From NCBI RefSeq assembly GCF_014694455.1, contig NZ_JAAUWT010000007.1, positions 1-64,000 of the forward strand: a DNA stretch of 64,000 nucleotides, in the 5' to 3' direction. Source of the DNA: Vibrio sp. S9_S30 (GTDB taxonomy: Bacteria; Pseudomonadota; Gammaproteobacteria; Enterobacterales; Vibrionaceae). This document shows positions 44,083 through 52,964 of this stretch, in pieces (within the stretch, counting starts at the first letter, position 1; each line of letters starts with the position of its first letter). Under the pieces are notes generated by a model. It was not told the origin of the DNA, made no database searches, and was given only the letters and a program-made list of their open reading frames with translations. The position numbers and the translations under genes are program-made.

Positions 44083-44715
44083 ATGGCAGACAAACTCACC
44101 ATGGTGTCAGCCAATGATGCATTGCCAGGTCGAAGCACACCGCTTAACGTAAAAGCAACGCATTTTGTGAATCAATCAAACCTCTTCGACTCACCAAAAG
44201 GCACCCAACAAGAAGTCTTACTTGGCTTAGGTTGTTTTTGGGGGGCAGAGCGATTGTTCTGGAAGTTGGATGGCGTGGTATCCACCTCGGTCGGGTACGC
44301 GGGCGGCTTTACGCAGAATCCAACTTATGAAGAGGTGTGTACCGGGCAAACGGGGCATACAGAAGTAGTACGAGTGGTGTTTGATCCAGAAGTAATTTCA
44401 TTCAAAGCACTGCTGAAAACCTTCTGGGAAAGCCATGACCCGACCCAAGGTATGCGACAAGGAAACGATTTAGGCACGCAATACCGTTCCGCTATATATG
44501 TGTCCAGCGAAGAACAAATGATGCTGGCGTTGGATTCGAAGCAGGAATACCAAAAAGCCCTTTCCGCTGAACAAAGAAACACAATAACCACCGACGTGCT
44601 ACCTGCCCCAACGTACTTTTATGCTGAAACTTACCACCAGCAATACTTAGCAAAAAATCCCCAAGGATACTGCGGTATTGGAGGGACAGGAGTCTGCTTC
44701 CCACCCGAGAGGTAA
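44083..44715 (+). CDS. msrA: Peptide-methionine (S)-S-oxide reductase
   Basis: The 210-residue enzyme reduces methionine-S-sulfoxide in proteins. GLGCFWGAE has the catalytic Cys51, and the C-terminal [14 protein letters not shown] supplies the recycling Cys197 and Cys205. The N-terminal extension (to ~40) is as in the longer E. coli-type MsrA. The ATG at 44083 follows AAAGGAATC; an upstream in-frame start would add 12 residues. Confidence 0.95.
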   Translation: MADKLTMVSANDALPGRSTPLNVKATHFVNQSNLFDSPKGTQQEVLLGLGCFWGAERLFWKLDGVVSTSVGYAGGFTQNPTYEEVCTGQTGHTEVVRVVFDPEVISFKALLKTFWESHDPTQGMRQGNDLGTQYRSAIYVSSEEQMMLALDSKQEYQKALSAEQRNTITTDVLPAPTYFYAETYHQQYLAKNPQGYCGIGGTGVCFPPER

Positions 44716-44739
44716 GTCCACCGCAGTGAAAAAATCAGG

Positions 44740-44949
44740 TTATGCCGCAAACCTTGAGAGGGAGTCAATCGTCGCATTGACTTCCTTCATGACCCCAAGC
44801 ATCTGCTTATTGTTGATGTCTGGCAGCATCACTTTTCCTTCCTCAAAGTAGAACATACCGATGCCAGCGATACAAAATGATCCTTTGAACAGAATCTTGA
44901 CGAATTTGGCGATCTGCTTTGGATGATAGTGTTTAAAGACCCGTTCCAT
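44740..44949 (-). CDS. Hypothetical small protein, 69 aa
   Basis: The ATG at 44949 has GGAAGGAATT before it; a GTG 12 bases upstream is the alternative. The product (HPKQIAKFVKILFKGSFCIA, then MLPDINNKQMLGVMKEVNAT) resembles small conserved Vibrio proteins with a beta-hairpin and C-terminal helix, but I cannot give a family name. It converges with msrA and stands alone. Confidence 0.65.
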   Translation of the reverse strand: MERVFKHYHPKQIAKFVKILFKGSFCIAGIGMFYFEEGKVMLPDINNKQMLGVMKEVNATIDSLSRFAA

Positions 44950-45149
44950 AATTCCTTCCACCCTTTTTTGACGCTTTTTGAATTGTGCGGTGACTTTCTG
45001 TTCAACTGTGCAAAATTAGAGCCAAGTCAGCAAAACTAACGTCAAGTATTCACCTTAATACGCAGAATTAGGCTAACCTGTGAATGCGGACACATCGAAC
45101 CAATAGAATGTGCCGTATACATAATCAATAAAATCAGCCGGATAATATT

Positions 45150-45701
45150 ATGAAACTGAAATTGCTCTCCACCCTAATCCTTGTCGCTGCACCAATAATA
45201 GGCATGGCACACACTATCGAGATAGGCAAAAGCTTGCCAACCGTGAAGGTCGTTAAACACGGTGAACTGACACTGCAAGGTGACAAAATCGAATACGCCG
45301 AATGGTCTACTGCCAATTTGATTGGCAAGGTGCGCGTCATTCAAGCCATCGCGGGTCGCTCTAGCGCTAAAAAAATGAACGCCCCTTTAATGACGGCCAT
45401 TACCGCCGCCGACTTCCCTAAAGAAGCCTATCAAACCACCACCATCATCAACCAAGATGACGCCATGTGGGGTACCGGATCTTTTGTAAAATCGTCGGCA
45501 GAAGACAGCAAAAAAGAGTTCTCTTGGTCGTCCATCGTATTAGATAAAGACGGTACAACGGCAGGAGCTTGGGAATTGAAACAGGAAAGCTCTGCCATTG
45601 CCGTACTCAACAAAGAAGGAACGGTTCTGTTTGTGAAAGAAGGGCCGCTCACGGAAGCGGAAATCGCGGAAGTGATTAAGCTTGTTAAGGCCAGCTTGTA
45701 A
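45150..45701 (+). CDS. ytfJ: YtfJ family periplasmic protein
   Basis: The 183 residues begin with a signal peptide (1-~20). The mature part contains LPTVKVVKHGELTL, GKVRVIQAIAGRSSAKKMNA, TTTIINQDDAMWGTGSFV and KDGTTAGAWELKQESSAIAV, a thioredoxin-like fold without the CxxC motif, as in YtfJ. The cellular role is not established. A terminator follows. Confidence 0.88.
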   Translation: MKLKLLSTLILVAAPIIGMAHTIEIGKSLPTVKVVKHGELTLQGDKIEYAEWSTANLIGKVRVIQAIAGRSSAKKMNAPLMTAITAADFPKEAYQTTTIINQDDAMWGTGSFVKSSAEDSKKEFSWSSIVLDKDGTTAGAWELKQESSAIAVLNKEGTVLFVKEGPLTEAEIAEVIKLVKASL

Positions 45702-45758
45702 CGATTTTGACTTAACATAACGGCTTCCTTTTTACAGAAACCGTTTTGCACATAAACC

Positions 45759-45784
45759 AAGAGCGCCAAACGGCGCTCTTTTTC
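45759..45784. terminator. Terminator between ytfJ and the ridA-like gene
   Basis: AAGAGCGCC and GGCGCTCTT form a tight stem with a 5-base loop, followed by TTT on the plus strand. It can serve both converging genes. Confidence 0.85.
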
Positions 45785-45801
45785 GTTAAACATGACTCGT
45801 T

Positions 45802-46206
45802 TTATCGGCGATCTTCTCGATAACAGGTCACGTCCACTTCGACTTTTACATCCACCACTAAGTCACACACCATACAGATGCGCGCAGGTGGGTGCTCGCC
45901 AAAGAATTCTTTAAAGACCTTATTAAACGACTGAAAGTAGCGAGAGTCGGTCAAAACCACTTTCACGTGAACCACATCTTCAAGCCCGTAGCCAGCTTCT
46001 GTCATAATATCGACGCAGTTTTGAATCGCCAAACGAGACTGATCCACAATTCCACCTTCTACGACTTCCCCATCGGTCATCGGTGTTTGCCCCGATACGT
46101 ATAAGAATCCACCTGCTTCGGTTGCTCGTGCAAATGGCAAGTGCTGCCCGCCCGTTCCCGTTCCGCCTTCTATGCCATAACGCTTAATTGTCATAATGTT
46201 CTCCAA
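45802..46206 (-). CDS. RidA-family enamine/imine deaminase
   Basis: The 134-residue protein has the Rid fold (LPFARATEAGGFLYVSGQTP, GVVKVVLTDS-like strand) with the conserved Arg in PPARICMVCDLVVDVKVEVD. Members hydrolyse reactive imines formed by PLP enzymes. It lies 44 bases downstream of the D-aminoacylase gene on the same strand, so it is probably part of that catabolic operon and distinct from the RidA at 49424. ATG with CTTGGAGAACATT before it. Confidence 0.88.
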   Translation of the reverse strand: MENIMTIKRYGIEGGTGTGGQHLPFARATEAGGFLYVSGQTPMTDGEVVEGGIVDQSRLAIQNCVDIMTEAGYGLEDVVHVKVVLTDSRYFQSFNKVFKEFFGEHPPARICMVCDLVVDVKVEVDVTCYREDRR

Positions 46207-46250
46207 GTATTACATTCCAGTTCAGTACGTGAGGGCATGCCCCTTCGTCT

Positions 46251-47699
46251 TTATTGGTTTCTGTGTTCGTTTCGATACAAGAATCGGCCATGTCGCGTTT
46301 GGGCGACACGCCCGTTTTGATAACTGATTTCACCGTTCACCATCACAAGGTGTATGCCCTTTGCGGCGGCAACGGGGTGTTCAAATGTGGCCTCATCACT
46401 GATCTCATTGGGGTCAAACAGCACTAGATCGGCAAAATAACCCGGCTGTATTTCCCCTCTTTTAGCCAACCCAAAACGCTTAGCCGACATGCCCGTCATT
46501 TTGTGTACCGCCACGGGCAAGGTGAAGAGCTTTCGCTCTCGGCTGTAATGCCCAAGCACTTTGGGAAACGTGCCCCACAATCTAGGGTGAGGATGAGGAT
46601 CATTGGGTAACCCGTCAGACCCGACCATAGTAAGTTTGTATTTCAGGACCCGCTCGACGTCCGATTCGTCCATACAATGGTATACGGCACCCGCAGGTTG
46701 AAGGGCTTTTGCCGTGTCCATCAGCGATAGGTTTAGCTCGCGAGCAATGTCTTTAAGCATACGCCCCGCGAGATCCGGTCGGGTGTCCGACCAAGTAATG
46801 AAAATATCGACGTCGCTGGTGACTTGATTAAGATCCAGAGTGGAAGAACTCGCGGAATAGGGGTAACAGTCGCAGCCAATGTCCTGATGCTTCGCCGTTT
46901 TCTCCATCAAGTCCAACACTTCCACGGTACGCCCCCAATTCCCAGCTCCCGCGCATTTTAAATGCGAAATCACCACAGGGACTTTGGCGTGCTTTCCTGT
47001 ACGGAACGCTTCATCCATCGCGTCTAAAATGTGTTCGAACTCGGTTCTCATGTGCGTGGTGTAAATACCACCAAACTCGGCGAGTTCCTCTGCTAATGCC
47101 ATCACTTCTTCCGTGGGGGCTTGCTTGGCACTGGCATAAGCCAAACCGGAGCTTAGCCCCAATGCCCCCTCCTGCATCGCCTGATGCAGCGCGGCTTTCA
47201 TTGCTGCCATTTCTTGCGCCGATGCCGCTCGGTGCAATTCATCCATGACATTATTGCGAAGTGTGGTATGCCCGACCAATGCCGCCACATTGACGGCGGG
47301 TTTCGCGGTTTCAACCGCTTGAGCATACGATTGGAAAGTCGGATATTGAAAGTCCGCTTGTTTACCGAGTAGATTCATTGGATCGGGGGGATCGCCCGCT
47401 AGCACTGCGGGAGAAGCGCTGATACCACAATTCCCGACAACCACCGTTGTCACGCCTTGGCTTATCTTAGCCAAACAATCTGGATAGCGAATCACATTGG
47501 TATCGTCGTGTGTGTGCACATCAATAAAGCCTGGAGAAAGCGCGAACCCATGACCGTCGATCAAGGTGATCGCATCGGCACTGGTGAGATCCCCCACCTC
47601 AGCAATACTCCCCTCTTTTACAGCGACATCTGCACTGTACGTGTTCTTGCCTGTGCCATCGACCACCAGCACATTTCGGAACACCACATCGTATTGCAT
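46251..47699 (-). CDS. N-acyl-D-amino-acid deacylase (D-aminoacylase family)
   Basis: The 482-residue amidohydrolase has the metal-binding HTHDD (about residue 65), VGNCGISASPA, HLKCAG (with the Lys/Cys positions), and the C-terminal GMSAKRFGLAKRGEIQPGYF then ADLVLFDP. It removes acyl groups from N-acyl-D-amino acids. The ATG at 47699 is chosen because it follows GGAGGTC at good distance and begins MQYDVVFRNVLVVDG; the longer upstream frame runs through a tandem repeat. Cytosolic. With the RidA gene it forms an operon divergent from a D-serine-dehydratase-like gene. Confidence 0.9.
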   Translation of the reverse strand: MQYDVVFRNVLVVDGTGKNTYSADVAVKEGSIAEVGDLTSADAITLIDGHGFALSPGFIDVHTHDDTNVIRYPDCLAKISQGVTTVVVGNCGISASPAVLAGDPPDPMNLLGKQADFQYPTFQSYAQAVETAKPAVNVAALVGHTTLRNNVMDELHRAASAQEMAAMKAALHQAMQEGALGLSSGLAYASAKQAPTEEVMALAEELAEFGGIYTTHMRTEFEHILDAMDEAFRTGKHAKVPVVISHLKCAGAGNWGRTVEVLDLMEKTAKHQDIGCDCYPYSASSSTLDLNQVTSDVDIFITWSDTRPDLAGRMLKDIARELNLSLMDTAKALQPAGAVYHCMDESDVERVLKYKLTMVGSDGLPNDPHPHPRLWGTFPKVLGHYSRERKLFTLPVAVHKMTGMSAKRFGLAKRGEIQPGYFADLVLFDPNEISDEATFEHPVAAAKGIHLVMVNGEISYQNGRVAQTRHGRFLYRNEHRNQ

Positions 47700-47712
47700 G
47701 TATCGACCTCCA

Positions 47713-47769
47713 TTTGGGCGTTGCCACTCTCTTTGGGTATTACCACTCTCTTTGGGTATTACCACTCTG
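47713..47769. repeat. 19-bp tandem repeat x3 in the D-aminoacylase leader
   Basis: TTTGGGTATTACCACTCTC occurs at 47732 and, with one change, at 47751; a copy with three changes stands at 47713. The array is 14 bases upstream of the D-aminoacylase start codon, in its untranslated leader. Confidence 0.9.
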
Positions 47770-47993
47770 AATAGGTTTTTTTCTAACATGAATTCCCCAA
47801 GCGTACAAAGTAAAGAAAAACAGTGACGCCATCAGTGGGGATCCGTTCAAACAAAACCAATAATCATTTAAAAACAATAAATTGAAGGGGTTTAACAGGA
47901 AAAATCATACTTCCCCTCGCTCAATCCCAAGTGGATAGTAGGTGGAATTAAATGACCAAACAGTGAGAATCTGCACAATTTAAAAAACGTTGT

Positions 47994-48010
47994 ATGATAG
48001 TTTCTATCAT
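47994..48010. promoter_or_regulatory. Putative operator between divergent D-amino-acid genes
   Basis: ATGATAG and CTATCAT are separated by 3 bases, flanked by GTTGT and CAAC. It lies 85 bases before the D-serine-dehydratase-like start and ~300 before the D-aminoacylase start, so one regulator could control both. No regulator gene is adjacent in the window. The rest of the gap 47770-48094 shows nothing else. Confidence 0.5.
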
Positions 48011-48094
48011 CAACTAAAGTTAGAATCGAGATAAAGCAAAGTACTGATTGAAGTTTTGACCTTGTTAGAAAACAGCAGGCAGGAAAGTAAATCC

Positions 48095-49348
48095 ATGAAG
48101 CGTGTTACTCATTACCAAGAACATTTTGAAACGGCGGGATCCAAAGGCGTTTGGGCCGAAAGCCATCACAAAGGGCAGTACAGTTTGATCAACGAAGAGA
48201 TCATGCTGCCAGCCGCCGTGATTAAACAGTCAGCGATACAAAGTAACCTCCAATGGATGCAAAGCTTCGCCGATCAACATGGTGTGAAATTGGCACCTCA
48301 TGGCAAAACCACCATGACACCAGACTTGTTCCGTCAGCAATTAGAAGCAGGCGCTTGGGGCATCACGGTTGCCAACATTCAGCAAGCTTGGGTCGCCTAC
48401 GAAGCCGGTGCAAAACGCATTTTGCTCGCCAACCAATTGGTGGGCAAGGCTAATATGGCCAGCGCTTCACAACTGCTGTCTCAAAATGACGTCGAGTTTT
48501 TTTGCTGCGTCGATTCGCAAGAAAACGTAGAACAATTGAACCGTTTTTTCCATGAACGACAACAAGTCATCAACGTTCTGATTGAATATGGCATAGCAGG
48601 CGGGCGCTGTGGTGTCCGACACCCAGAATCGATGCAAAAAATGGCGATGATGATCCGAGGTTTGCCCGGAGTCGAGCTTCATGGTGTCGAATTCTATGAA
48701 GGGGCGATCCCCAAATGTGAGGATTCAGAACGTCGGATCCGATATTTTATTGGCAGCGCGGTTGAGCTCACACTGTCTTTTAAACAACAAGGCTTAATCA
48801 AACGCCAATGCCCCATTCTGACGGGGGCGGGGTCGGCATGGTATGACGTGGTTGCTGAGTGCTTTACCAATCAATCGCACCTTACGGCGATCATTCGACC
48901 CGGTTGTTACCTCATTCATGACAAAGGCATTTACCAAGATGCCCAGCACACCGTCATGGCACGCAGCCAGCGAGACAACAGTGTGGCTTGTCAGATGGGG
49001 GGCGACCTTATGTCGTCGCTAGAACTTTGGGCGTATGTGCTCTCCATTCCTGAGCCGGGAAAAGCCATCATCGGAATGGGGAAACGAGATGTGGCATTCG
49101 ACGCGGGTTTACCCATACCCGAGCGAGCCTATCGCCATGGTGAAGCCGTGAGTGTTGAAGGGCTGACGGCCACCGACATTATGGATCAGCATACGTTCTT
49201 AGCCATACCGGAATACAGCGATCTGACGGTGGGGGATATTGTGGTGTTTTCAACCTCTCACCCTTGTTTAACCTTTGATAAGTGGCGCTATATTTGTGTG
49301 TGTGATAACGACTACCAAGTGACGCATTTAGTAGAAACGCATTTTTAA
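48095..49348 (+). CDS. D-serine dehydratase/D-threonine aldolase-like PLP enzyme
   Basis: The 417-residue protein has the alanine-racemase-type N-terminal barrel of the DSD1 family: LAPHGKTTMTPDLFRQQLEA has the PLP Lys, followed by GAWGITVANIQQAW and LLANQLVGK. The C-terminal part has the HPCLTFDKWRY metal-site motif typical of these enzymes. They convert D-serine-like amino acids to keto acids through an imine, or cleave D-threonine. A RidA gene follows 75 bases downstream, which fits an imine product. Start ATG 48095 after AGGAAAG; an upstream in-frame TTG is rejected. Confidence 0.85.
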   Translation: MKRVTHYQEHFETAGSKGVWAESHHKGQYSLINEEIMLPAAVIKQSAIQSNLQWMQSFADQHGVKLAPHGKTTMTPDLFRQQLEAGAWGITVANIQQAWVAYEAGAKRILLANQLVGKANMASASQLLSQNDVEFFCCVDSQENVEQLNRFFHERQQVINVLIEYGIAGGRCGVRHPESMQKMAMMIRGLPGVELHGVEFYEGAIPKCEDSERRIRYFIGSAVELTLSFKQQGLIKRQCPILTGAGSAWYDVVAECFTNQSHLTAIIRPGCYLIHDKGIYQDAQHTVMARSQRDNSVACQMGGDLMSSLELWAYVLSIPEPGKAIIGMGKRDVAFDAGLPIPERAYRHGEAVSVEGLTATDIMDQHTFLAIPEYSDLTVGDIVVFSTSHPCLTFDKWRYICVCDNDYQVTHLVETHF

Positions 49349-49423
49349 AACGCTCACCTCTTTACGAATAGGGGTTCAAAAGGCACACTGAAACCCCTTT
49401 TGAACAACGTGGAAACGAAAATA

Positions 49424-49813
49424 ATGACGAAAGTTCTACACACAGAATCTGCCCCTGCGGCTATTGGCCCGTATGTACAAGGCGTTGATCTTGGCAATAT
49501 GGTACTGACTTCCGGTCAAATCCCAGTGGTTCCAGCAACGGGTGAAGTCCCCGAAGACATCGCGGCACAAGCGCGTCAGTCTCTTGAGAATGTCAAAGCG
49601 GTGGTGGAATCTTCCGGTTTGACTGTGGCCGACATCGTAAAGCTCACCGTATTCGTAAAAGATCTGAACGATTTCGGTACTGTCAACGAGGTGTATGGCG
49701 CGTTTTTCGATGAACACAATGTCGCAAACTACCCAGCGCGCTCATGCGTAGAAGTGGCCCGCCTACCTAAAGATGTAAAAATCGAAATTGAAGCGATTGC
49801 CGTACGCAAGTAA
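49424..49813 (+). CDS. ridA: RidA, imine/enamine deaminase
   Basis: The 129 residues start MTKVLHTESAPAAIGPYVQG and contain MVLTSGQIPVVPATGEVPED, SGLTVADIVKLTVFVKDL and the Arg in YPARSCVEVARLPKDVKIEI, all diagnostic of RidA. It clears 2-aminoacrylate-type intermediates. The ATG at 49424 is chosen over an in-frame TTG at 49400. It follows the PLP enzyme on the same strand. Confidence 0.92.
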   Translation: MTKVLHTESAPAAIGPYVQGVDLGNMVLTSGQIPVVPATGEVPEDIAAQARQSLENVKAVVESSGLTVADIVKLTVFVKDLNDFGTVNEVYGAFFDEHNVANYPARSCVEVARLPKDVKIEIEAIAVRK

Positions 49814-49846
49814 CCTGAATGGATACGAAACGGCTTAGAAATGAAT

Positions 49847-49875
49847 AAAAAACGAGTGCGCTGGCACTCGTTTTT
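49847..49875. terminator. Bidirectional terminator after ridA
   Basis: AAAAAACGAGTGC, a 4-base loop and GCACTCGTTTTT form a near-perfect hairpin between ridA and the convergent M48 peptidase gene, usable in both directions. Confidence 0.9.
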
Positions 49876-49907
49876 CATCTTTATCTCCTAGGGAACAATG
49901 CAGAACG

Positions 49908-50900
49908 CTAGTCTCTCGCCTCTTGAATGCGTTTCTCCATGTCAGGGTGCGAACTTAGCCATTCTGGCATCGCCATCGACTCCTCTTGCAAACGCTCAAA
50001 GATGATGGCCAGCGGCTCACTCGTTCCGTATAGTTTCTTTAACGCCATTTTGGCAAATTCGTCCGCTTCTATTTCCGACTCTCGGGAATGCCCACTTTGC
50101 AACACAAACACACCCGCCCCCACCATGGTATCGATAAGGCCCGAACTTTCCCCTGTCATGACTGCTACCGTCGCTGAAACCAAGCTGGATGAAACCAGCC
50201 TGTACATGACGTGCTGATGGTAAATATGACCAAGTTCATGCAGCAAAATGGCATCGAGCTCTTCATTTGTCTGAGCCAACTCGACCATGTCATCCAGCAT
50301 GATGATCACGCCTCCGCTCAGTGCAAAGGCATTGGCTGAACTGTCGGACGATCGAAACTCCAACTGAGGGGGAAATGGAATGGGCGGGAGCTTGTCTAGG
50401 TGCTGATAAAATCGTGCTCTGATCGCCTCTTGCTGTTCAATGGGCAATCCAGAAGGTGAGAGCCATTCCTCGTCAATGGAGGTGAGAACATAATCCGCCA
50501 ACACCTCATGCACCTCATCGGGCAACCAAGTCACCACTTGTTTGCTGAACCAAGAAATGCCATAGGTAAAAGCACCTATGATTAATCCGACCATCAGCAA
50601 CGTGCCTATAATGGTGGTTTTGGCGTTTTTCTCCAGCTTACTCAGGCGGCTCTTTTTACCATGCTGTACGAGAAAATCGTTCACCTTCTCTGCACTGTTT
50701 GGTACGAACATCCAACCAGAAGGCAATCGGATTGTCGACGGCAATTTGCCTGGCGAATCCGTGACATCAATATCATGAATGGATGCGCTGAAAATCTGCC
50801 CATCTACATGCAAAGACATAAAATCACGCTGAGACAAATCCAGCTCCGCCTCTTGACGTGCGGAGCTCTTCGGGGGATGCGCAATGCCTGTGACTCGCAT
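49908..50900 (-). CDS. M48-family zinc metalloprotease
   Basis: The 330 residues contain a membrane segment (~96-115) and the zinc-binding HELGH at 221-225; the third ligand is in ESEIEADEFA further on, as in Ste24/HtpX-like M48 proteins. The first ~90 residues look like a non-catalytic domain in the cytosol. It overlaps the stop of the DUF898 gene by 1 base (TAATG), so the two are coupled and probably work together in the inner membrane. YjgN/DUF898 next to an M48 peptidase is a repeated pairing in gammaproteobacteria. Confidence 0.88.
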   Translation of the reverse strand: MRVTGIAHPPKSSARQEAELDLSQRDFMSLHVDGQIFSASIHDIDVTDSPGKLPSTIRLPSGWMFVPNSAEKVNDFLVQHGKKSRLSKLEKNAKTTIIGTLLMVGLIIGAFTYGISWFSKQVVTWLPDEVHEVLADYVLTSIDEEWLSPSGLPIEQQEAIRARFYQHLDKLPPIPFPPQLEFRSSDSSANAFALSGGVIIMLDDMVELAQTNEELDAILLHELGHIYHQHVMYRLVSSSLVSATVAVMTGESSGLIDTMVGAGVFVLQSGHSRESEIEADEFAKMALKKLYGTSEPLAIIFERLQEESMAMPEWLSSHPDMEKRIQEARD

Positions 50901-52180
50901 TAACCGATCCCAATGTCGACATCAAAGACGTTAGCCATCTCATCGGAGATCGCTGACTTCATATTCTGCTCTTCGCCTTCTACCACGAGGTTAGGCAGAT
51001 CGCCAATCACATAGGTATGGTTGGCTAAGTATCGGCTGGTTCTTACCATCACCCAGGGTCTGGCAATACCAAGGGTGACAAGCTGAAGCACAAAGTTCGT
51101 CAAAATCAGCCAAACGAAGCTCCAAGTGGCTAACGTCGATTCAAACGTAAAACCATGGCTTTTCGGTTGTTCTTCTTCATCTTGAAGGCGATTCGCCGTC
51201 GCTTGATCAATGTCATCAATGTTCAATTGAGCAAACGTGTAATTACGCATTTGCGCCGTTTTAAAGGCATTGGCAATCACCCCAACAAAGAAGAGACCAA
51301 TGTAGATTGCGATGATCAAACCGAAAAAAGCGAGATTAGGGAATCCACCATCTGAAAGCTGAAAATCTGAAGGCGACATTGAAAGCAAAGAAGACCCAGC
51401 GAACAAAAATGCCACACCCCCGAAGACTATTGACAAACCAATAGCAAACAATAGGGTTTTCAGATAAATCACTAAGTAAGCCTTTACTGTGTATTCAGCA
51501 GAAAAGGTACGTTGACCATAGCGATAACCATTAGCAAAGTAGTTCGAAATCCCCACCAAAACCCAGACGAACACAAAAGGAATCGCCAGCAGTAAAAGCA
51601 CGCCAACCGGAATGATCTCGAAGTTTATTGCCGCCATACCCGCGAAAAACAATGCAATGATGACCATCCCTTTCCCTAAAATAGCAATGTATGCGTCTTT
51701 TAACGTCCCTGCGAAGGAAAAGCGCACATTGCGATAACTGGTCATCGCCGAATCAAAACGCGCATTGCTCCATGCCAACCAAGGGAGAATCGCGAAAAAG
51801 ATCAGCATCATCGCCCCAGAGATTTCAGGAGAAAACTGACTCACAACATTCCAAATAACAAAAACCACTAACGCAATAATGCGCCCTTTTAAAATTTGCA
51901 TCGGTTTGGCGTGATAGTCAAAACCATCGCCATCGAGCCGAGTGTTGCCATAAAAATACCGATTGGTTCTCACCTTCGCCCACGCAGAATAAATACCCAG
52001 CGTAATTACCGACAGCAGAACGTTGACGATCCAAATCCCAAAAAACTCTGCCCCTTCCCCTTCAAATTTGAACGGGTACTTTTTGTCGTTCGGTTCGATA
52101 CTGCTGTTCTCTTCGATATCGTTGTTCTGTTCGATGCTGCTGTTCTGTTCCATATTATTGTTCTGTTCCATATTGTTCAT
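50900..52180 (-). CDS. DUF898 (YjgN-like) multi-spanning membrane protein
   Basis: The 426-residue protein has two related halves with several membrane segments each; each half begins with the YPFKFEGEGAEFFGIWIVNV-type strand and repeats IYSAWAKVRTNRYFYGNTRL in the family manner, and the RPWVMVRTSRYLANHTYV at the end is its partner. The N-terminal ~33 residues are an Asn/Glu/Met repeat (NNMEQNNNMEQNSSIEQNND), coded by an imperfect 18-24 bp DNA repeat and probably variable. YjgN proteins have no settled function. It is the first gene of the coupled pair with the M48 peptidase. Confidence 0.88.
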   Translation of the reverse strand: MNNMEQNNNMEQNSSIEQNNDIEENSSIEPNDKKYPFKFEGEGAEFFGIWIVNVLLSVITLGIYSAWAKVRTNRYFYGNTRLDGDGFDYHAKPMQILKGRIIALVVFVIWNVVSQFSPEISGAMMLIFFAILPWLAWSNARFDSAMTSYRNVRFSFAGTLKDAYIAILGKGMVIIALFFAGMAAINFEIIPVGVLLLLAIPFVFVWVLVGISNYFANGYRYGQRTFSAEYTVKAYLVIYLKTLLFAIGLSIVFGGVAFLFAGSSLLSMSPSDFQLSDGGFPNLAFFGLIIAIYIGLFFVGVIANAFKTAQMRNYTFAQLNIDDIDQATANRLQDEEEQPKSHGFTFESTLATWSFVWLILTNFVLQLVTLGIARPWVMVRTSRYLANHTYVIGDLPNLVVEGEEQNMKSAISDEMANVFDVDIGIG

Positions 52181-52496
52181 TCTGACGTATTCGCTCTACA
52201 CCTTATCATTTAAGTCGTTGTCTATGGTCTGAGAGCGAGAGAGATGACCATAAGACTTACAATATTTCCAACGGTTAAAAGAACCGCGACACCTAAAATA
52301 CCAGCCTAATAACCTGTCAGCCACCCACCAATTCATTCACTTCAACTTTATTTGCAATATTGCGAATTAGGAAGCGCTTGCTTTACCCATGTTAGGTATA
52401 AACAATCAAAACAATAGAAACAATCGATTTTACCAAAGTGAAAATCATGAAGATACTGGCTCATACCAAAGTAAATTCACTATGTAGGATAGAATG
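52181..52496. other. Divergent promoter region DUF898/DUF2061
   Basis: A 316-base gap that must carry the two divergent promoters. Apart from A/T-rich stretches and a short inverted repeat near 52270 I see no structure or gene. Confidence 0.45.
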
Positions 52497-52889
52497 ATGA
52501 AGAAAACCCTAACCTTTGCATTGCTCCATTTTTCCATCGCATTTTCTGTCGCATACCTTCTAACGGGTGACATTTTACTTGGCAGCCTAGTAGCGATGCT
52601 AGAGCCTTCCGTCAATACCGTAGCGTTCTATTTCCACGAAAAAGCGTGGGCGCAATTGTCGTGGCTACGACGCCATCAGTCTCGAACTCAAGTCAAAACA
52701 GCCAGCTTTGCCAGCGTGCACTTCGGCGTCGCCTTTACCGTCACCTATCTAATTACGGGGGATGCCTTCATCGGTGGAATCATGGCGGTATTGGAACCAA
52801 GCCTTAATACGGTGGCGTATTATTTCCATGAAAGAGTTTGGCTAAAACGCAGCGGTTTGGCTCCTTTTTGTCAGCATCAGCACATTTAG
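52497..52889 (+). CDS. Small membrane protein with two DUF2061 units
   Basis: The ~130-residue protein consists of two copies of a DUF2061-like unit. Each has the FALLHFSIAFSVAYLLTGDI / FASVHFGVAFTVTYLITGDA hairpin followed by LEPSVNTVAFYFHEKAW / LEPSLNTVAYYFHERVW, an internal duplication. It should have four membrane segments. DUF2061 proteins are small inner-membrane proteins of unknown function. The second of two adjacent ATGs is used (MKKTLTFALL). Confidence 0.85.
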   Translation: MKKTLTFALLHFSIAFSVAYLLTGDILLGSLVAMLEPSVNTVAFYFHEKAWAQLSWLRRHQSRTQVKTASFASVHFGVAFTVTYLITGDAFIGGIMAVLEPSLNTVAYYFHERVWLKRSGLAPFCQHQHI

Positions 52890-52921
52890 GATCCTTGCCT
52901 CTTGATCTCGTCGCCAAATCA

Positions 52922-52958
52922 CACTAAATATAGTTGTTAGTCGCAACTATATTTAGTG
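52922..52958. promoter_or_regulatory. Palindromic operator of the MarR-GNAT gene
   Basis: Two perfect 15-base arms (CACTAAATATAGTTG and its complement) surround a 7-base spacer just before and into the upstream possible start of the MarR-GNAT gene. Its core GTTG...CAAC fits a MarR-family site. Autoregulation of the gene by its own MarR domain is likely (inference). Confidence 0.75.
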
Positions 52959-52964
52959 ATTAGT

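Noticed and set aside
47700..47789. 30-residue N-terminal extension of D-aminoacylase
   Set aside because: It is translated repeat DNA; the ATG at 47699 has a strong GGAGG.
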